A stretch of 44,303 nucleotides of DNA from Paraplanobispora takensis (GCF_016863195.1 NZ_BOOK01000026.1:1-44303), one strand, 5' to 3'. Positions 1 to 8,102 are shown, counted from the first letter of the stretch. Notes: generated from the sequence alone by a model not told the origin. Translations and numbers: made by a program.

Positions 1-93
1 TCACGCTGATCGGCCGCCTGGTCACGCTGATCGGCCGCCTGGTCACGCTGATCGGCCGCCTGGTCACGCTGATCGGCCGCCTGGTCACGCTGC
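1..93. repeat. 21-bp tandem repeat, four copies plus a partial
   Basis: A 21-bp unit beginning TCACGCTGATCGGCC is repeated without change at 1-21, 22-42, 43-63 and 64-84. A fifth copy starts at 85 and diverges after about nine bases. The array may continue beyond the window. It lies in frame inside the minus-strand gene that starts at 281 and encodes the heptad QAADQRD. Confidence 0.95.
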
Positions 94-281
94 TCTGCTG
101 TCCGATTCCGCACCCGGCCGCGCTGGGGCACTCCGGGCCCGCTCCCGCGGACTCCGTCACGGCGCGTGCGCAACACCGTGGCCACCCGCCGGACGTCGGC
201 GCCCAGCGGGTCCTCCCCCATCCGACCGGCCAGCGCCTCCAGCAGCGCCGCGACCGCTCCGTTTTCCTGTTCGTCCAGCAT
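1..281 (-). CDS. N-terminal part of a heptad-repeat protein, cut by the window edge
   Basis: The gene starts at an ATG (281-279) with a GGAGG Shine-Dalgarno seven bases upstream, and runs off the left edge without a stop. The first 93 codons are visible. About 60 residues of ordinary sequence (MLDEQENGAV...) end in a basic, Gly/Pro-rich stretch. Then come at least four copies of the heptad QAADQRD, encoded by the 21-bp repeat. Charged Ala/Gln/Arg/Asp heptads of this kind usually form a long helix or coiled coil. In actinobacteria similar (R)DQAA-D repeats often precede signalling domains such as GGDEF, but no such domain is visible here. The function is unknown. Start, frame and repeats are read directly; the coiled coil is inferred. 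Confidence 0.8.
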   Translation of the reverse strand, partial: MLDEQENGAVAALLEALAGRMGEDPLGADVRRVATVLRTRRDGVRGSGPGVPQRGRVRNRTAEQRDQAADQRDQAADQRDQAADQRDQAADQR

Positions 282-378
282 CTCTGGACCTCCCGGTCGG
301 GAGAAAACCTCAGCGCTGACATTGTGCCCCAGCCCGCACGCGACAAAGCCGTTAATTCTGCTTCGATCACTATTCGCG

Positions 379-1317
379 TCAGGGAAGGGGATGGGCCTGG
401 AAAAGCGCCCACATCCGTTCACGGAGGTCGGCGCCCTGCTCGCCGGTCGGCCACCGGTGCGCGCCGTCGCCGTACACCCGCCAGTAGATCCCGGTGCCGC
501 CGGCGCAGTCGTACCGCTCTCCCACGAGGACCCCCGCCCCGGACTCCTGATGGGGAGGGCGGGCGCACCGGTCGTCGGCGATCCACGCGTCGCGATGGCC
601 CTGCATGAGCTGCCACAGGATGTCGCCCTGGTAAACGGATATCCCGAACCCGATCGGACGCCGCATCGCGCACCGGAGGGTCAGCAGAGGACCGGCGTGC
701 GTCGCCGCGGAGGCGATCAGGTCCGACTCGTCGCAGGCCAGCCGGCCGGCCATCTGCCCGCCGTTGGAGAAGCCCGCCGCGTGCACCCGCCGGGGGTCGA
801 CGCACCACTGCCGTGCGATGTCGCCGACGACGTCGCGGAGATAGGCGACGTCCCCGGAGGCCGGGCTGAGCAACCAGGAGGGGGCGTTCAGCGGAGAGCC
901 GCCCCGCGGGTAGGCGACGATGAACTTCCTCTCGGCGGCGAAGCCGTTCCATCCGCTCGCGTTCTCGTGCGCCACCGGCTCCTGGCCGCCGCCGTGCAGG
1001 CTGAGCAGCAGCGGTGCCCGCCCGGTCAGCCCGGCGGGAACATGGACCCGGTACGGCCGGCCCGTGCCGCCGACGTTCCTGACGACGGTGCCGCCGGTCG
1101 GCGTCAGGGTGCAGGCGGCGGCCCGCACGTCGCCGGGCCGGCCGGGTGCCGGCTCCGGCGGGACCGGCCCACCCGGGGCGGGCGGTGCGGCGGAGAGCAC
1201 CACGCACGTGGCCGCGGCCATGCCGGTCGTCCTCCGGCACCGGGATCCACGCCTTCGCCGGGATCCGTTCCTTCGCGGCACCCGCGACATCGTCGCGAAA
1301 GCGGGAAGGATCGACAT
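379..1317 (-). CDS. Secreted LpqC-type esterase / PHB depolymerase-family hydrolase
   Basis: This is a 312-residue alpha/beta hydrolase. The start is an ATG at 1317 behind an AGGGGGG ribosome site; in-frame codons further upstream have no such signal. A long Arg-rich N-region and a hydrophobic segment (about residues 33-46) suggest export, followed by a Pro-rich linker. HGGG at 108-111 forms the oxyanion loop. GFSNG at 182-186 is the nucleophile elbow with Ser184. Asp232 and His287 are likely triad partners. The family (LpqC, polyhydroxybutyrate depolymerases, feruloyl esterases) cleaves ester bonds in polymers or plant-wall phenolics. The substrate cannot be fixed from sequence. It stands alone, upstream of the heptad-repeat gene on the same strand. 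Confidence 0.8.
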   Translation of the reverse strand: MSILPAFATMSRVPRRNGSRRRRGSRCRRTTGMAAATCVVLSAAPPAPGGPVPPEPAPGRPGDVRAAACTLTPTGGTVVRNVGGTGRPYRVHVPAGLTGRAPLLLSLHGGGQEPVAHENASGWNGFAAERKFIVAYPRGGSPLNAPSWLLSPASGDVAYLRDVVGDIARQWCVDPRRVHAAGFSNGGQMAGRLACDESDLIASAATHAGPLLTLRCAMRRPIGFGISVYQGDILWQLMQGHRDAWIADDRCARPPHQESGAGVLVGERYDCAGGTGIYWRVYGDGAHRWPTGEQGADLRERMWALFQAHPLP

Positions 1318-1465
1318 CGGACCCCCCTGGTTCTCCCGGCCGGCGCCTCTTCGTCGCCGGCACGAAAATTCCCTGGGTGATACGACGCACAGCGTATTCC
1401 CGCATCTGTACTTCCACGATGCCGAGACCGCCACATTGCGGCCACCACCCGGCCGGCCCGGTGTG

Positions 1466-2089
1466 TCACGGCAGCAGGCCGCGGCTGTAGGCGGTCGCCA
1501 CGGCCGAGGCCCGATCGGAGACGCCCAGCTTCGTGTAGATGTGCGCCAGGTGGGTCTTGACCGTCGTCTCGCTGATGAACAGCTCCGCGGCCGTCTCCTT
1601 GTTGGTGCAGCCCCGCGCGACCAGGCCGAGCACGGCCCGTTCACGCTCGCTCAGCTCGGCGGGAGCCGGCGTGCGGACCCGGTTGAGCACGCGGGCGGCC
1701 ACGGACGGGGACAGCACCGTCTCTCCCGCCGCCGCCGCGCGCACGGCGCGGAAGACCTCCTCCCGCGGAGAGTCCTTGAGCAGATAGCCGATCGCGCCCG
1801 CGGTCAGCGCGGGCAGCACGTCGTCGTCGCCGTCGTAGGTGGTCAGGACCAGTACGCGGGCCGACGGCACCCGCTCCGCCAGCAGCCGGATGAAATCCGC
1901 TCCCCCGAGGCCGGGCATGCGCAGGTCGGTCAGCACGACGTCGGGGCGCTCCCGTTCGGCCACGGCGAGCCCGCGCTCGCCGTCCTCCGCCTCGCCCACG
2001 ACCTCCAGGTCGGCCTGCTCGACGAACATTCCGCGCAGGCCGTCGCGCACGACGGGGTGGTCGTCCACGATCACCAGCCGTACGCTCAT
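1466..2089 (-). CDS. NarL/LuxR-family response regulator
   Basis: This 207-residue regulator has a receiver domain (about 1-120) and a LuxR-type helix-turn-helix (about 143-205). Receiver residues are complete: acidic pair Asp9-Asp10, phosphoacceptor Asp55 in the TDLRMPG loop, Thr83/84 and Lys105. It is the partner of the histidine kinase just upstream: the kinase stop and this ATG overlap by four bases (ATGA), so translation is probably coupled. It should bind DNA when phosphorylated. Its targets are not visible, but the operon's own membrane protein is a plausible one. A weak hairpin with seven-base arms (1339-1345/1355-1361) lies beyond the stop, without a T-tract. Confidence 0.93.
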   Translation of the reverse strand: MSVRLVIVDDHPVVRDGLRGMFVEQADLEVVGEAEDGERGLAVAERERPDVVLTDLRMPGLGGADFIRLLAERVPSARVLVLTTYDGDDDVLPALTAGAIGYLLKDSPREEVFRAVRAAAAGETVLSPSVAARVLNRVRTPAPAELSERERAVLGLVARGCTNKETAAELFISETTVKTHLAHIYTKLGVSDRASAVATAYSRGLLP

Positions 2090-3351
2090 GTCGCCTCCCG
2101 CTCGGCGGCGGCGGGGATCGCGGGGACCGTCACACTGATCGCGGTGCCCTGACCCGGCGCCGACTCCACCTCGACGTTCCCGGCGAGCCTGACGACCCGC
2201 TGCCGCATGGCGGTGAGCCCGAAACCCCCGCCGCCCGATTCGGAGCCGCCCGCCTCGGACGGGGTGAACCCCACCCCGTCGTCCCGGACGTCGGCCACCA
2301 CCACATCCTCCATGTACGACAGGGTGACACCGATCTTGCCTGCCCCGGCGTGCCGGGTCACGTTGGCCAGGGCCTCCTGCACGGCCCGGTACAGGGCCAC
2401 CTCGACCTCGGGGTGCAGCAGCCGGGCGGTGCCGGTGACGGTGAGCGTGGCGGGCAGCTCGTTGGCGGCGCCCCAGCCGGAGACCAGCGCCGACAGCGCC
2501 TCGGGCAGCCTGGTCTCCGCCAGCGGCCCGGGGCGCAGGTCGTCCAGGGAACGGCGGACCTCGGTCAGGCTCTCCCTGGCCAGGTCCCGCGCGACGGCCA
2601 GGCGCCGCCGTACCGTCTCGGCGTCGTTCGCGGCCTCCTCGGCCGCTTCGAGCTGGGTGACGATGCCCGCCAGGCCCTGGGCGACGGTGTCGTGGATCTC
2701 CCTCGCCAGCCGGCCGCGCTCGCCGGCGACGCCGGTCTGGCGGGCCGCGGCCAGCAGCTTTCCCTGCAGCTCGGCGTTCTCCTCGCCGAGCTGGGCGAGA
2801 CGGAGATTCGCGCTCTCCAGTGCCCGGTTGGCGCTCTCCAGTGCCCGGTTGGCCGCGTTCCGGCGTTTGACCTCGGTTTCCAGGGCCCTGATGCTCCAGC
2901 CGATGAACGCCGCCAGCGCCGCTCCGCTGAGCGCCAGCACGATCGGCCAGGGATCACCGGCGTCCAGAAGGGCGAGCGGGCCGCCCACGATGACGATCGC
3001 CGTGGCGGCCACCCCGAGATAGGCGTACCGGCCGGGAAGCGTCGCGAAGGCCGTGGGGAAGCAGGCGAGCACCAGGAGCCCGTACACCGGATGACGCGAG
3101 AACAGCGCCCACGTCAGCACGATGAACCCGGCGAAGTAGAGCGCCATCGGCGCCAGCGTCCGCTCCGGCCAGTGGGGGTGCGCCAGCACCATCCACCAGT
3201 GCCACACCGCCACGGCGGCGGACAGCGCGGCCGTGACGGCCCGGTCCCGCGGCGGCACCGACGGGTCGGTCACCGCGATCAGGGCCGCCACTCCCAGGAG
3301 GACCAGCGGCAGGATGCGCCATGCCCTGTCCCAGACGTCGATGCGCAGCAT
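2086..3351 (-). CDS. DesK/NarX-type sensor histidine kinase
   Basis: The 421-residue kinase has four to five N-terminal membrane segments (about 12-155) with no large extracellular domain, so it probably senses the membrane or a partner protein. A coiled coil follows (about 155-205). The HisKA_3 dimerisation helix carries the phosphoacceptor His220 in REIHDTVAQ, and the HATPase_c domain shows an N-box (EALANVTRHA) and glycine-rich G-boxes. The ATG at 3351 has a GAGGG ribosome site. The coiled coil contains an exact 7-residue duplication, RALESAN twice. It sits 13 bases after the DUF418 gene and overlaps the response regulator, giving a three-gene operon. Confidence 0.93.
   Translation of the reverse strand: MLRIDVWDRAWRILPLVLLGVAALIAVTDPSVPPRDRAVTAALSAAVAVWHWWMVLAHPHWPERTLAPMALYFAGFIVLTWALFSRHPVYGLLVLACFPTAFATLPGRYAYLGVAATAIVIVGGPLALLDAGDPWPIVLALSGAALAAFIGWSIRALETEVKRRNAANRALESANRALESANLRLAQLGEENAELQGKLLAAARQTGVAGERGRLAREIHDTVAQGLAGIVTQLEAAEEAANDAETVRRRLAVARDLARESLTEVRRSLDDLRPGPLAETRLPEALSALVSGWGAANELPATLTVTGTARLLHPEVEVALYRAVQEALANVTRHAGAGKIGVTLSYMEDVVVADVRDDGVGFTPSEAGGSESGGGGFGLTAMRQRVVRLAGNVEVESAPGQGTAISVTVPAIPAAAEREAT
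2810..2851. repeat. Exact 21-bp tandem duplication inside the kinase gene
   Basis: The 21-base unit at 2810-2830 (beginning GCGCTCTCCAG) is repeated without mismatch at 2831-2851. It adds one RALESAN heptad to the coiled coil of the histidine kinase and keeps the reading frame. Confidence 0.9.
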
Positions 3352-3364
3352 GCCACCCTCGCTC

Positions 3365-4507
3365 TCAGCCGCGCGGATAGGTCAGGCGCCGCAGCAGCGT
3401 CTCGGCGGGCCCGCGCGCTCCGGTCCTGCGCATGAACTCGGCCACGGCCACCGTCGCGGCCCACACGCCGATCGCCAGCGCGACCGTGGCGGCGGAGCCC
3501 AGCCGCCCGCCGAGCCCGATCGTATAAGGGGGCAGAAGCGCCACGAAGAGCACCGACTGGAGAAGATAACTCGTCATCGAGCGCTGGCCGCAGGCCGACA
3601 GCGCGGTCACCAACCGGCCGCGCCGCGTCCCGATCCGCCGCGCGAGCAGGGCGATCAGTGCCGCGTAGCCCAGACCTGCGGCGATGCCCGACACCACGTG
3701 GACGGCGTTGAGCGCCATCACCGTGACGGGATCGCCCGCGGCGAGGAAACCGGTCGCGGTCAGGCCCACGGGCAGCCCGCCGAGCACCCCGATGACCGGT
3801 CCCCACACCGCGGCCCGCCGTACCAGCCCGTCCGGTACGGCCAGCAGCTCCCGCCGCCCCGCCCAGAGGCCCACGAGCCCGGCGGTGAACACGCCCGTCA
3901 TCCCGACCGGGGTCATCACCCACTCGATCGGCCGCAACGCCAGCGCCGTCAGCGGGTCCTCGATCGCGAGGGACCAGAAGATGGTCCGCTGCCCCGTGGC
4001 CTGGGGCGTGTTGTAGGCCAGGGCGGACAGCAGGGCGACGGGGACGAGCCAGACTCCGGCCAGGATCAGCAGGGTCCGGTCACGCACGCGCAGCAGCCGG
4101 ACTATCAGGAGCCCGAGCAGTCCGTACACTCCGAGCACGTCCCCGGAGAACAGCAGCACGGCGTGGGCCGCCCCGAACGCGAGCAGCCACAGGCTCCGCC
4201 GCTTCAGGACCCGCCGTCCCTCGGCGTCGTCGCGCCGCCGGTTCCAGATCTGCACCATGCCGTAGCCGAACAGCGCCGCGAACATCGGGTAGGCCCGCCC
4301 GTCCACGAATGTCATGCTCAGCGTCGCCGTCACCCGGTTCAGCAGGTCGTGCTCGATGACGTGCTGCCGGATGCCGTACGGCCGGCCGTACAGGTAGATC
4401 GCGGAGTTGGCCACGGCGATCAGCGCCAGCATGACCCCCCTGGCGAGATCGGGGGCGAGCTGCCGTTCGCTTTGCCGGACCGGCCGCAGTCCCAGGGTGG
4501 TGACCAT
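3365..4507 (-). CDS. DUF418 family polytopic membrane protein
   Basis: The 380-residue protein starts at ATG 4507 behind an excellent GAGGAGG site. It has about nine hydrophobic segments and the C-terminal DUF418 pattern (a GQRSMTSYLLQS motif near residue 310 followed by paired membrane helices). It resembles the YeiB-like family, whose biochemical role is not established; transport or acyl transfer has been proposed for relatives. The histidine kinase follows after 13 bases, so the membrane protein is the first gene of a DUF418-kinase-regulator operon. An attractive inference is that it supplies or modifies the signal the kinase senses. Confidence 0.85.
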   Translation of the reverse strand: MVTTLGLRPVRQSERQLAPDLARGVMLALIAVANSAIYLYGRPYGIRQHVIEHDLLNRVTATLSMTFVDGRAYPMFAALFGYGMVQIWNRRRDDAEGRRVLKRRSLWLLAFGAAHAVLLFSGDVLGVYGLLGLLIVRLLRVRDRTLLILAGVWLVPVALLSALAYNTPQATGQRTIFWSLAIEDPLTALALRPIEWVMTPVGMTGVFTAGLVGLWAGRRELLAVPDGLVRRAAVWGPVIGVLGGLPVGLTATGFLAAGDPVTVMALNAVHVVSGIAAGLGYAALIALLARRIGTRRGRLVTALSACGQRSMTSYLLQSVLFVALLPPYTIGLGGRLGSAATVALAIGVWAATVAVAEFMRRTGARGPAETLLRRLTYPRG

Positions 4508-4611
4508 CTTTCCTCCTCGGTTCGATGGGTTCCCACCGAGTGTGCGAGGAAGGGCCCGGTCACCGAATCGCGCGACAGGGCGCATGTCCGCGGCGGACGG
4601 ACGACGGCCGG

Positions 4612-4631
4612 CATCCTCCGTTCGGAGGATG
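4612..4631. promoter_or_regulatory. Perfect 9-2-9 inverted repeat
   Basis: CATCCTCCG at 4612-4620 and CGGAGGATG at 4623-4631 are perfect inverted arms separated by TT. The site lies between the end of the TetR gene (4665) and the start of the DUF418 operon (4507), both on the minus strand. With only a two-base loop and no T-run it looks more like a dimeric repressor site for the DUF418 operon than a terminator, but either is possible. Confidence 0.5.
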
Positions 4632-4664
4632 GGGCGCCGGCGGCGACGCGTCCGACCTGGGGTC

Positions 4665-5330
4665 TTACCGGGGGTCCTCCGGGGAACCGGCCCCGCGGAG
4701 ATAGGCCACCACCATCTCGCCCACCATCCGGCGCAGTCTGTCGCGGTGCTCCCGGGCGGCCATGTCGCGGCCGAAGAGGGCGCCGAAGGTGTGCTGGTTG
4801 GCCACCCGGAAGAAGCAGAACGAGCTGATCATCATGTGCACGTCGACGGCGTCGGCCTCGGTGACGAAGTCGCCGCTCGCCGTACCGGCCTGGAGGATGC
4901 GGCCGATGAGGTCGAGCACCGGGGTGCCGAGGTTGGCCAGCACCTCGGACTTGCGGATGTGCTCGGCCCGGTGGATGTTCTCGATCGCGACGAGCTTGAT
5001 GAACTCGCGGTGCGCGTCGTGGTGGTCGAAGGTGAGCTCGGCCAGCGTGCGGATGGCCTCGACGGGGGCCAGGTGCTCCACGTCGACCAGCCGCTCGGCC
5101 TCCCGGACCTCGGTGTAGGCCTTCTCCAGGACCGCGATGTAGAGCTGTTCCTTGCTGCCGAAGTAGTAGTAGATCATGCGCTTGGTGGTGCGGATGAGAT
5201 CGGCGATCTCATCCACCCGCGCCCCGGCGTATCCGCGCCGTGCGAACTCCCGCTGGGCGACCTCGAGGATCTCCGCCCGGGTACGGTCGGCGTCGCGCTG
5301 CCGTTCCGCTGAGGCGGGCTGAGAGGTCAT
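4665..5330 (-). CDS. TetR-family regulator of the shikimate locus
   Basis: This 221-residue protein has an N-terminal TetR helix-turn-helix (about 18-65, ending in the typical YYYFGSKEQL) and an all-helical ligand-binding domain. The ATG at 5330 lies nine bases after the dehydratase stop, so it is the third gene of a dehydrogenase-dehydratase-regulator operon. It is the obvious candidate to bind the paired operators at 7990-8011 and 8081-8102, repressing both its own operon and the transporter until shikimate, dehydroshikimate or protocatechuate appears. In Corynebacterium the comparable qsu genes use a LysR-type activator instead, so a TetR here is a different control solution. The family call is firm; ligand and target are inferred. 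Confidence 0.9.
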   Translation of the reverse strand: MTSQPASAERQRDADRTRAEILEVAQREFARRGYAGARVDEIADLIRTTKRMIYYYFGSKEQLYIAVLEKAYTEVREAERLVDVEHLAPVEAIRTLAELTFDHHDAHREFIKLVAIENIHRAEHIRKSEVLANLGTPVLDLIGRILQAGTASGDFVTEADAVDVHMMISSFCFFRVANQHTFGALFGRDMAAREHRDRLRRMVGEMVVAYLRGAGSPEDPR

Positions 5331-5339
5331 CCGTCCATC

Positions 5340-7088
5340 TTAGTGAGCAGGTGCGTGCTGTACGGCGAGCCTGACGGGCGCGTTGACGGCGCCGTACCCG
5401 TGGTAGCCGCCCACCCTCTGGACGATCTCGAAGAAGACCCGCCCCACGGTGACCGTGTAGAGGTGCAGGAACTCGCCGTCCTCGTCCCTGTCGTACAGCA
5501 CGCCCAGCTCGCGCAGCGCGGGGTCGACGTCGTGGCGGGCCTCCAGGTCGTCGTAGTAGTTGCCGGGGATGGGCAGCAGCAGGTCCGGGCGCCCGGCCCG
5601 GAGCCTGCGGGCGATCGCCAGGATGTCGTCGCAGGCCAGGGCGATGTGCTGGGAGGGTGCCTGCCCGGCGCCCACCTGGGCGACGTTGAGCACCATGCGC
5701 GGCCCGCCCCCCGGGCCGGTCATCGCCTTGCTGCGCAGCAGGCCGTACGGGTCGGGGAATTCGAGGCTCTCCTGCGGGGTGAGGCCCAGCACGCTGCGGT
5801 AGAACAGCTCGGCCTCGTCGAAGTAGTGCCAGGGCTGGGCGAGCGCGACGTGGTCCAGATGGGTGATCTCCCCCTCCTGCCCGCTCATGGCGGACCCCGC
5901 CGCCGGCCCGTCCCGCGTGAAGTCCTCGCGCCAGCCGTACGGCTGCGCCGTGCGGCACAGGAAGATCTGCGTGGCGTCGGGGGCGGCGATCGCCTCCAGC
6001 GGCGCCTCGCGCGGTGCGCGCTCCCGCGGCAGCACCGGCGCCAGCAGCGACTCGGCGCGCTTGACGGCGTCGGCGGGCTCGGGGCTCTCCAGCCCGATCG
6101 CGGACAGCGCGGCCTCCCCGCCCGTGCGGTTCAGCAGCAGCCGCGCCCGGCCCCGCTCCCACAGCTCCACGGGTTTGCTGCCGTGCGTGCCCGATCGGGC
6201 GAACCCCAGGGCGGTGAGCAGGTCGCGCAGCCCGGCCGGGTCCCGCGGGACGGCCAGCTCGGCGAAGGCGAAGCCGGTGGGCGGATCGGCGGGGTGGGCG
6301 GAGCCCTCCAGGGCGACCAGCGAGCGCATCGCGTCCACGGCGGTCCGGTGCGCGTCGGCCTGGCGGAAGTGGTCGTTGAAGACCTCCAGGGACAGCGGCC
6401 CGGTGTAACCGGCGTTCCGCACGTGGGTGAGGAGCCCGGCCACGTCGAAGCCCCCCTGGCCGGGGAAGCAGCGGTAGTGGCGGCTCCACTGCAGCACGTC
6501 CATGGCCAGGAGCGGCGCGTCGGCCAGCTGGAGGAAGAAGATCTTCTCGCCCGGGATCGCCTCGATGCCGATCGGGTCGGAGCCGCGCGACAGGATGTGG
6601 AAGCTGTCCAGGCAGACCCCGAGGTTCGGGTGGTCGGCCATGCGCACGATCCGCCAGGAGTGCAGATACTCGTTCACGTGCCGGCCCCAGGCCAGCGCCT
6701 CGTAGGCGACGCGGATGCCGTGCCCGGCCGCCCGCTCGGCCAGCAGCCGCAGCTGCTCCGCGGCGAGATCGTCGTCGTCGACGGCGCGGGGGGAGACGTT
6801 GGAGCAGACCAGCAGCAGGCGTGCGCCGAGCCGCTCCATGATCTGGAACTTGCGCTCCGCCCGGCGCAGGTCCAGCTCCGGCATGGCCTCGAAGTCGCGG
6901 AACGGCTGGTACATCTCGATCGTCAGGCCGAGGTCCGCGGCGCGCGACCGGATCTCCTCCGGCGGCAGGGGACAGGTCAGCAGGTCGTTCTCGAAGATCT
7001 CCACACCGTCGAACCCGGCGGCGGCGACCGCCTCCAGCTTCCCGGCCAGAGTGCCGCTCACCGACACGGTGGCGATGGACTTGCGCAC
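5340..7088 (-). CDS. qsuB: 3-dehydroshikimate dehydratase fused to an HPPD-like dioxygenase domain
   Basis: The 582-residue protein starts at GTG 7088 behind GGGAGG. Residues 1-265 form a sugar-phosphate isomerase/epimerase-type TIM barrel with the likely metal ligands Glu130, Asp161, Gln187 and Glu235. It should convert 3-dehydroshikimate to protocatechuate, as QsuB/QuiC1 and AsbF do. Residues 275-570 form a two-module vicinal-oxygen-chelate region like 4-hydroxyphenylpyruvate dioxygenase. All three HPPD-type iron ligands appear to be kept: His413 (HLDHVAL), His481 (QHIAL) and Glu554 (FFEIVQR). This architecture is known in QuiC1/QsuB proteins, where the second domain has no agreed reaction. 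It lies 10 bases after the dehydrogenase gene. The symbol is by analogy. Confidence 0.88.
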   Translation of the reverse strand: MRKSIATVSVSGTLAGKLEAVAAAGFDGVEIFENDLLTCPLPPEEIRSRAADLGLTIEMYQPFRDFEAMPELDLRRAERKFQIMERLGARLLLVCSNVSPRAVDDDDLAAEQLRLLAERAAGHGIRVAYEALAWGRHVNEYLHSWRIVRMADHPNLGVCLDSFHILSRGSDPIGIEAIPGEKIFFLQLADAPLLAMDVLQWSRHYRCFPGQGGFDVAGLLTHVRNAGYTGPLSLEVFNDHFRQADAHRTAVDAMRSLVALEGSAHPADPPTGFAFAELAVPRDPAGLRDLLTALGFARSGTHGSKPVELWERGRARLLLNRTGGEAALSAIGLESPEPADAVKRAESLLAPVLPRERAPREAPLEAIAAPDATQIFLCRTAQPYGWREDFTRDGPAAGSAMSGQEGEITHLDHVALAQPWHYFDEAELFYRSVLGLTPQESLEFPDPYGLLRSKAMTGPGGGPRMVLNVAQVGAGQAPSQHIALACDDILAIARRLRAGRPDLLLPIPGNYYDDLEARHDVDPALRELGVLYDRDEDGEFLHLYTVTVGRVFFEIVQRVGGYHGYGAVNAPVRLAVQHAPAH

Positions 7089-7098
7089 GTTCCCTCCC

Positions 7099-7944
7099 TC
7101 AGGCGGCGACCAGGTCGACCAGATGGGCGAGCATCCGCTCGGCGTCGGGCGCGCGGCCGGTGAACAGCCGGAAGGCGTGCGCGGCCTGGAAGACGACCAT
7201 GCCGCCGCCGTCCAGCGTCCGGCAGCCGGCCGCGCGGGCCTGCCTGAGCAGCTCGGTCTCCAGCGGCCGGTAGACGATGTCGGCCACCCACAGGCCGGGG
7301 CGGAGCAGCTCGGCCGGGAACGGCAGGCCCGGATGGCGCTCCATCCCGACGGGCGTGGCATGGGCCAGGCCGTCGGCGTCGGCGAGCAGCCGGGGCAGGT
7401 CGTCCCGGGCCGCGCAGCGCGCCCGCCCGGCCCCGAACCGGCCCGCCAGCCCGGTGGCGAGCCGGGCCGCGCGCTCCGGTTCGGCGTCGACCACGGTGAG
7501 CCGGTCGGCGCCCAGGGTCAGGAGCGCGTGGGCGACGGCCGCGCCCGCGCCCCCGGCGCCGAGCTGGACGACCCGGCGCGCCGGCGCGTCCGGCAGGCCG
7601 CGCGCGAAGGACTCCGCGAAGCCCGTCCAGTCGGTGTTGTGGCCGACGGCCCGGTCGCCGTCGAAGACCACGGTGTTGACCGCGCCGAGCGTGGCCGCGT
7701 CGGCCGACAGCTCGTCCAGGTGCGGGATGACGGCCTGTTTGCACGGGTGGGTGATGTTCAGCCCGTCGTAGCCCATGCGGCGGGCCGTACGGACCAGCTC
7801 GCCCACGTCCCCGCCCAGCACGTCGGTGTCGAGCACCCGGTAGACGTAGTGCAGCCCGTGGTGGACGGCCTCGTCCTCGTGCAGGGCCGGGCTCAGCGAC
7901 GTCGTTATGCCGGAACCGATCAGCCCGATCAGATACGACTTCAT
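7099..7944 (-). CDS. qsuD: Shikimate/quinate dehydrogenase (AroE family)
   Basis: The 281-residue protein starts at ATG 7944 with GGAGGAGAGG upstream. It has the AroE fold: substrate-binding Ser16 and Ser18 (SLSPALH), catalytic Lys69 (NITHPCKQ), Asn90 and Asp105 (NTDWTGF). The dinucleotide loop is GAGGAG at 129-134. In a catabolic setting it would oxidise shikimate to 3-dehydroshikimate for the dehydratase encoded next. The typical biosynthetic aroE sits with other aro genes; here the neighbours are a dehydroshikimate dehydratase and a shikimate-type transporter, which argues for the degradative role. No dehydroquinase gene is present, so quinate use is not supported by this locus alone. The symbol is by analogy. 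Confidence 0.88.
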   Translation of the reverse strand: MKSYLIGLIGSGITTSLSPALHEDEAVHHGLHYVYRVLDTDVLGGDVGELVRTARRMGYDGLNITHPCKQAVIPHLDELSADAATLGAVNTVVFDGDRAVGHNTDWTGFAESFARGLPDAPARRVVQLGAGGAGAAVAHALLTLGADRLTVVDAEPERAARLATGLAGRFGAGRARCAARDDLPRLLADADGLAHATPVGMERHPGLPFPAELLRPGLWVADIVYRPLETELLRQARAAGCRTLDGGGMVVFQAAHAFRLFTGRAPDAERMLAHLVDLVAA

Positions 7945-7989
7945 CGGTTCCTCTCCTCCAGCGGGTGAGCCGGGCGGCACTCCCTAATG

Positions 7990-8011
7990 TACGAACCAGT
8001 GAGTTAGTTAT
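7990..8011 (-). promoter_or_regulatory. Operator 1 of the shikimate locus
   Basis: On the plus strand this site reads TACGAACCAG then TGAGTTAGTTAT. It matches operator 2, which is in inverted orientation, at 17 of 22 positions: TACGAAC, then AG, AGTTA and TTA are shared. Its core is an imperfect palindrome (AAC...GTT). It overlaps the predicted -10 region and transcript start of the dehydrogenase operon, as expected for a repressor site. Confidence 0.75.
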
Positions 8012-8035
8012 AGGCCACGCAACCCCGTACGTGAA
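8007..8035 (-). promoter_or_regulatory. Predicted promoter of the qsuD-qsuB-tetR operon
   Basis: On the minus strand TTCACG (8035-8030) and TATAAC (8012-8007) are separated by 17 bases, a good sigma-70-like pair. The transcript would begin near position 8000, inside operator 1. Confidence 0.55.
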
Positions 8036-8041
8036 GCCCTC

Positions 8042-8070
8042 TTGACACGCCGGGCAGGCCACCGCACCAT
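8042..8070 (+). promoter_or_regulatory. Predicted promoter of the shikimate transporter gene
   Basis: TTGACA at 8042-8047 is a consensus -35. CACCAT at 8065-8070 follows after 17 bases and is a weaker -10. Transcription would begin near 8077, placing operator 2 at about +5 to +26. Confidence 0.55.
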
Positions 8071-8080
8071 TGCAGCCACA

Positions 8081-8102
8081 TTAATTAACTATCTAGTTCG
8101 TA
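8081..8102 (+). promoter_or_regulatory. Operator 2 of the shikimate locus
   Basis: Read on the minus strand the site is TACGAACTAG then ATAGTTAATTAA, closely matching operator 1 in opposite orientation. Its centre is a palindrome, AACTA-GA-TAGTT. Lying just downstream of the transporter promoter, it could block transcription. The local AT-richness stands out in this very GC-rich window. Confidence 0.75.

Noticed and set aside
1-93. Possible CRISPR-like array
   Set aside because: The 21-bp units are directly adjacent with no spacers and translate as an in-frame heptad of a gene with a good start.
5343-7163. A 606-codon plus-strand frame
   Set aside because: It is a shadow of the dehydratase gene on the other strand, low-complexity and without any recognisable motif.
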